From Malonomonas sp036526255 (lineage in GTDB: Bacteria > Desulfobacterota > Desulfuromonadia > Desulfuromonadales > Geopsychrobacteraceae), in the NCBI GenBank assembly GCA_036526255.1, contig DATCYW010000030.1, positions 12,870-76,869 on the forward strand: 64,000 bases of DNA. The letters run 5' to 3'. The notes beneath the pieces were generated by a model, which searched no databases, was not told the origin of the DNA, and saw only the letters and a list, made by a program, of their open reading frames with translations. Shown here piece by piece: positions 60,678 to 64,000 of this stretch (within the stretch, counting starts at the first letter, position 1; the number at the start of each line of letters is the position of its first letter). Both the position numbers and the translations under genes were made by a program.

Positions 60678-61550
60678 TTAACGCCTCCCAGCCCACTGCC
60701 GCAGCAGGGCCAGACTTTCGAGATCATGACAATGCTGCTCGCCACTGGGCGTTTCGATGATTTTTGGTATTCTGACAAAGCGCGAATCCCGCAACAGAGC
60801 CTGGAAACCGGCAGCGCCGATCTCTCCCTGACCGACATGCTGATGACGGTCGACCCGGGCACCGAGCGGTTTCTTACTGTCATTCAGATGAAACAGGGCG
60901 ATCCGTTCACAACCGATCAAACGGTCGAACTCGGTCATGGTTGCGGCATAAGCGGCCTCAGTGGACAGCCTGTAGCCGGCCGCCAAAGCGTGGCAAGTGT
61001 CAAAGCAGATAGCGAAGTTCGCTGTCGGCAGCAGCGCGAGGATTTCGGCCAGCTCGTCGAAGCGGGCACCGAGACAGCTCCCCTGTCCGGCGGTATTTTC
61101 CAGCAGTACCCTGACTCCGTCCGGAGCCTGAGCGAAAACCGACTTGAAGCTTTCGACCAGCTGACGAATCCCGGGTGATGTCCCCTGCTGCATGTGGGCG
61201 CCCGGATGCATTACCAGGTCTTCGATGCCGAGCTGCTGGCAGCGCTGCATTTCATCAACAAAAGTGTCGATCGATTTCTTGCGCAGGGCGGCATCTGGAC
61301 TGGCCAGGTTGATCAGATAGCTGTCGTGCGCGGCGACATAGCGGACGTCGCTGTTGCTGCGGGCCTGCCTGAAAGCTGCGATAGCGGCTGGCTCAAGCGG
61401 TTTGGCCTGCCAGCGACTGGCGTTTCTGGTGAAAATCTGCATGGCGGTGGCGCCGATTTCAGCCGCGCGCGAAAAAGATTTTTCAATCCCGCCGGCGATC
61501 GATACGTGGGTACCGACCAGCAGCGGCGCTGAATTCGTAGCTGTTGCCAT
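60678..61550 (-). CDS. nfo: Deoxyribonuclease IV (endonuclease IV)
   Basis: A 290-residue AP endonuclease for abasic sites. The three-zinc site is spread over HVSIAGG (18), VMHPGAHM near 115, CFDTCHALAAG near 180, NDSKKPLGARVDRHQHVGQGEIG near 220-243. The ATG at 61550 overlaps the previous gene's stop by one base (TGATG) and has GGAG seven bases upstream; the frame's TTG one codon earlier is less likely. Confidence 0.96.
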   Translation of the reverse strand: MATATNSAPLLVGTHVSIAGGIEKSFSRAAEIGATAMQIFTRNASRWQAKPLEPAAIAAFRQARSNSDVRYVAAHDSYLINLASPDAALRKKSIDTFVDEMQRCQQLGIEDLVMHPGAHMQQGTSPGIRQLVESFKSVFAQAPDGVRVLLENTAGQGSCLGARFDELAEILALLPTANFAICFDTCHALAAGYRLSTEAAYAATMTEFDRLIGCERIALFHLNDSKKPLGARVDRHQHVGQGEIGAAGFQALLRDSRFVRIPKIIETPSGEQHCHDLESLALLRQWAGRR

Positions 61551-62194
61551 CAACGGCTCCAGCTTTCCAGCAGCGGACCGATCTGTGCCGGACGGGCCAG
61601 CCGGGCATCGACAAAACTATGCGATGCAGAAGCTGTCAGATCGCTGCCAACCAGCACGGTTTTCATACCGAACTGCTTGGCCGTTTGCAGGTTCTGCGGC
61701 TGATCCTCGACCATCACGCAACGGCTGCCGATGATGTTCAGCTTCGCCAGCACCTGCTGATAGGGATCGGGGTTCGGCTTTGGCTGATAGTCGGCAATGC
61801 GGATATCGAAGACATCACAGAACAGCCCTTCCAGCCCGAGCGCCGTCACCACCCGATCAACATGGCAGCGCGAACCGTTGGTAAAAATATAGCTGGGAAC
61901 CGCCAGCGCTTCGAGGGTCTGTCGCAGCTCAAGATCCAGCGACAGACGACTGCCAACATCAACGGCATGGACGTAATCGAGATAATCCTCCGGGTCGACG
62001 GCGTGATGACGAATCAGCCCCTGCAGCGTGGCACCATAATCCTGCCAATAGCGGCGCCGCAAACCATCGACATCAGCCGGAGCGATGGCGACGATCTCTT
62101 CCATATAGCGGTTGATCCGCACGTCGATCAGCGAAAACAGATCGAGATCGGCCGGATAGAGGGTATTGTCCAGATCGAATAAAATTGCGTCCAT
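61550..62194 (-). CDS. HAD-family pyrimidine 5'-nucleotidase-like phosphatase
   Basis: A 214-residue haloacid dehalogenase phosphatase. Motif I is FDLDNTLYP (D7, D9), followed by a helical cap (DVRINRYMEE), motif II IFTNGSR, and motif IV VEDQPQNLQTA. The cap sequence matches the yeast Sdt1/bacterial pyrimidine 5'-nucleotidase group, although a Mg-dependent phosphoglycolate-type role cannot be ruled out. Translational coupling with nfo suggests a nucleic-acid or nucleotide-repair theme. Confidence 0.85.
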   Translation of the reverse strand: MDAILFDLDNTLYPADLDLFSLIDVRINRYMEEIVAIAPADVDGLRRRYWQDYGATLQGLIRHHAVDPEDYLDYVHAVDVGSRLSLDLELRQTLEALAVPSYIFTNGSRCHVDRVVTALGLEGLFCDVFDIRIADYQPKPNPDPYQQVLAKLNIIGSRCVMVEDQPQNLQTAKQFGMKTVLVGSDLTASASHSFVDARLARPAQIGPLLESWSR

Positions 62195-62205
62195 CGATTC
62201 TCCTG

Positions 62206-63045
62206 TCAGTCCAGTTCAAACTCGCCGCTGAAGACTTCAACGGCCGGGCCGGTCATCATGACCGCCCCCTCGGCCAGCCATTCCAGCTGCAGGTCACCAC
62301 CGCGCAGATGATTGATGATCTTGCGCTCGGTGCGGCCGGTCAAGACCCCGGCGACCGCGACCGCAGAGGCGCCGGTGCCGCAGGCGAGGGTTTCTCCGGC
62401 GCCCCGCTCCCAGGTGCGCTGAATCACCTCGGTGCGGCTAATAACCTGGACAAATTCGACATTGATCCGCTTGGGAAACCAGGGATGATTTTCAATCAGC
62501 GGGCCGATCGTCTCGAAAGCGCAGTTGTCGACATCATCGACAAAGATCACGCAGTGCGGGTTGCCCATCGATACACAGGTCACTTCGATCGTCGCATCAT
62601 TCAGCGGCAAGGCAACAGCCACGGCCTGTTCTTCTGCGCTACCCTGCATCGGCACCTCGGCCCGACGCAGTTTCGGCGCGCCCATATTCACCCGCACCCG
62701 CTCGACCCGCCCCGCTGCACCAGTGAAGAGCTGCAAGGGCAAGATCCCGTTGCCGGTTTCAACCTTGATCTGCAGGCTGTCTACCAGACCGTGATCGTAG
62801 GCATATTTCGCCACGCAACGGACTCCGTTACCGCACATTTCCGCTTCGCTGCCGTCGGAGTTGAACATGCGCATCCGCACATCCGCCTGCTCGGAAGGTA
62901 GAATCAGAATCAAGCCGTCTGAACCGATGCCGAAATGCCGGTCACTCAGACGCAAAGCGAGCGCCCCGGGATCAGCAATCTGCTCGGTAAAGCAATCGAT
63001 ATAGATATAATCGTTGCCCGCGCCGTGCATCTTGGTAAATTTCAT
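62206..63045 (-). CDS. dapF: Diaminopimelate epimerase
   Basis: A 279-residue epimerase converting LL- to meso-diaminopimelate for peptidoglycan and lysine. The two catalytic cysteines lie in EMCGNGVRC (C71) and ETLACGTGASAVAVAG (near 220). KFTKMHGAGNDYIYIDC is the N-terminal signature. The ATG at 63045 has AAGGA six bases upstream, so it is preferred to the in-frame ATG at 63051, which would overlap the ribosome site. Confidence 0.96.
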   Translation of the reverse strand: MKFTKMHGAGNDYIYIDCFTEQIADPGALALRLSDRHFGIGSDGLILILPSEQADVRMRMFNSDGSEAEMCGNGVRCVAKYAYDHGLVDSLQIKVETGNGILPLQLFTGAAGRVERVRVNMGAPKLRRAEVPMQGSAEEQAVAVALPLNDATIEVTCVSMGNPHCVIFVDDVDNCAFETIGPLIENHPWFPKRINVEFVQVISRTEVIQRTWERGAGETLACGTGASAVAVAGVLTGRTERKIINHLRGGDLQLEWLAEGAVMMTGPAVEVFSGEFELD

Positions 63046-63066
63046 AACCATCCTTTCGGCCGGTTG

Positions 63067-63096
63067 TTGTTGACCTTTGCTCGGTGTTACTATAAA
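63067..63096 (+). promoter_or_regulatory. Candidate promoter for the 63137 gene pair
   Basis: TATAAA (63091-63096) with TTGTTG (63067-63072) 18 bases upstream; an overlapping TTGACC at 63070 is 15 bases away. Confidence 0.4.
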
Positions 63097-63136
63097 CAGC
63101 AGCTGAAACGCTCACAACTGATTTCACGGAGATATT

Positions 63137-63355
63137 ATGGCTTTTTTTCTGAAAACCAAACTCTGGCAGACCGGCGCCCTGGACTGGTGGGCGATGATCG
63201 ACAACCAAGATGTTTATCTCGGCAGCCAGGAATTTCCGTTGCCACCTGAAGAGGGCGACGAGTGGCTGGTGCGAAGTACCGGCGACCGCTTCAAAGTGAT
63301 CGACAGTGAAATCCGCCTGATAGGTAATGAAGAGGTACCGGAGCCGCTATGGTAG
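63137..63355 (+). CDS. Small hypothetical protein overlapping an MBL hydrolase gene
   Basis: A 72-residue soluble acidic protein with no recognisable domain, rich in Trp (W10, W17, W18, W43, W72) and ending in PEPLW. GGAGAT precedes the ATG. Its end overlaps the start of the next gene by seven bases, so the two are likely translated together and the overlap supports reality of the small gene. Function unknown. Confidence 0.65.
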   Translation: MAFFLKTKLWQTGALDWWAMIDNQDVYLGSQEFPLPPEEGDEWLVRSTGDRFKVIDSEIRLIGNEEVPEPLW

Positions 63356-63966
63356 CACTGGAGATCATTCAGATCGACGCCAGCGAAATGGATAACTATT
63401 CCTATCTGGTTTACTGCCCGCAAACGATGCAGGGGGCGGCGGTCGATCCATCGATGCGCCCGGAGCGATTGCTGGATGAGGCGAAACAGCGCGGAGTGAC
63501 TCTCAACCTGCTGCTCAACACCCACGGCCATCAGGACCATATCGCTGGAAATCCACAGATTCAAGCTCATGCCGAGGTCACACTTGCTGCCCACCCAATG
63601 GATCTGTCACAGGCAGAGCTCAAACTGGCGGATGGCACAAAACTTAAAATCGGCAATGGCAGTATCGAAGTTCTGCACACACCCGGCCACACACCCGGCT
63701 CACTGGTGTTCCGAACCGGCAAAGCCATCATCACCGGTGACACCCTGTTTGTCAGCCGTTGCGGTCGCGCTGACCTGCCTGGCAGCAACGTAGAAGATCT
63801 GTACCAGAGCCTGCAACGACTCAAGCAGCTTCCCGCTGAAACACGAGTCTACCCTGGTCACAATTACGGACCGACGCCGACCTCGACCATCGGTTGGGAG
63901 TTGGATAATAACGAGTTTCTCAAATGTCCGGATCTGCCAAGCTTCATCAAGCTGCGACTGGGCTGA
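63349..63966 (+). CDS. Metallo-beta-lactamase-fold hydrolase (glyoxalase II-like)
   Basis: A 205-residue MBL hydrolase. The metal motif THGHQDH is at 58-64, later ligands H in HTPGHTPGS near 107 and the bridging aspartate in ITGDTLF near 130, with the final histidine in YPGHNYG near 176. The short form and the GHxPGS-type loop resemble glyoxalase II/persulfide dioxygenase-like proteins (no C-terminal helical lid), so substrate is undetermined: glyoxalase, thioester or persulfide chemistry. Confidence 0.85.
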   Translation: MVALEIIQIDASEMDNYSYLVYCPQTMQGAAVDPSMRPERLLDEAKQRGVTLNLLLNTHGHQDHIAGNPQIQAHAEVTLAAHPMDLSQAELKLADGTKLKIGNGSIEVLHTPGHTPGSLVFRTGKAIITGDTLFVSRCGRADLPGSNVEDLYQSLQRLKQLPAETRVYPGHNYGPTPTSTIGWELDNNEFLKCPDLPSFIKLRLG

Positions 63967-64000
63967 AGTAGACACTTTCAATAAACCTGAAGCGCCCCCC

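Noticed and set aside
1..64000. tRNA or rRNA genes, CRISPR arrays, prophage or insertion sequences
   Set aside because: No cloverleaf, repeat-spacer pattern, integrase, transposase or terminal repeats were seen while reading the gaps.

Overview
The window is about 64 kb of bacterial chromosome, roughly 57% GC, densely packed with genes on both strands. I see no phage, insertion sequence, CRISPR array, rRNA or tRNA. The gene set points to an anaerobic or microaerophilic deltaproteobacterium of the Desulfuromonadales/Geobacterales type. It includes lactate and 3-hydroxybutyrate oxidation, a Dcu-type C4-dicarboxylate carrier, several sigma-54 activators, an HDOD-domain kinase, a selenoprotein and a siroheme/heme cluster headed by a SIS-domain gene. 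This placement is inferred from gene content only.

Region 1-7000 holds a partial glutamyl-Q tRNA(Asp) synthetase, an Rrf2 regulator with three conserved cysteines, an ammonium transporter, a chemoreceptor and metX behind a SAM-I riboswitch with its terminator. A 56-residue four-cysteine protein not in obvious ORF sets ends inside the metX terminator. Region 7000-14000 has a PhnP-like hydrolase overlapping a 608-residue protein of unknown function, an EF-G paralogue, a nuclease and an ABC-F ATPase. Region 14000-18000 is a dicarboxylate module (dcuB plus a DcuS/DcuR-type two-component system). The dcuB leader can fold so that its ribosome binding site is buried. Region 18000-24300 has a DUF486 membrane protein, a half-length asparaginase, a zinc metallopeptidase and an aapJQMP amino-acid ABC operon with a terminator just after the binding-protein gene.

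Region 24500-38000 is a carbon-oxidation island. It has a fused LutA-LutB iron-sulfur protein with LutC, a sigma-54 activator divergent from a fused 3-oxoacid CoA-transferase and 3-hydroxybutyrate dehydrogenase (with a well-formed -24/-12 promoter), then a TRAP transporter, a universal stress protein and a GlcD/GlcF-type flavin and iron-sulfur dehydrogenase. The lut promoter and the TRAP promoter carry an identical 16-bp GntR/LldR-like operator just after their -10 boxes, so uptake and oxidation of the hydroxyacid are probably co-regulated.

Region 38000-48000 contains an orphan radical SAM enzyme, a MarC protein, an HDOD-histidine kinase with a REC-PAS-GGDEF-EAL partner, and a triple-GAF sigma-54 ATPase with an unusual C-terminus. 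Region 47900-49800 encodes a periplasmic rhodanese and a GrdB/PrdB-family selenoprotein whose in-frame UGA is followed by a SECIS-like hairpin; ordinary gene calling splits this gene in two. Region 49900-64000 is mostly housekeeping: an M16 peptidase, an MscS channel, a tetrapyrrole operon (SIS protein, precorrin-2 dehydrogenase, CcsA, hemA, hemC, cobA-hemD fusion, hemB), thioredoxin, dtd, nfo, a HAD nucleotidase, dapF and a metallo-beta-lactamase hydrolase.
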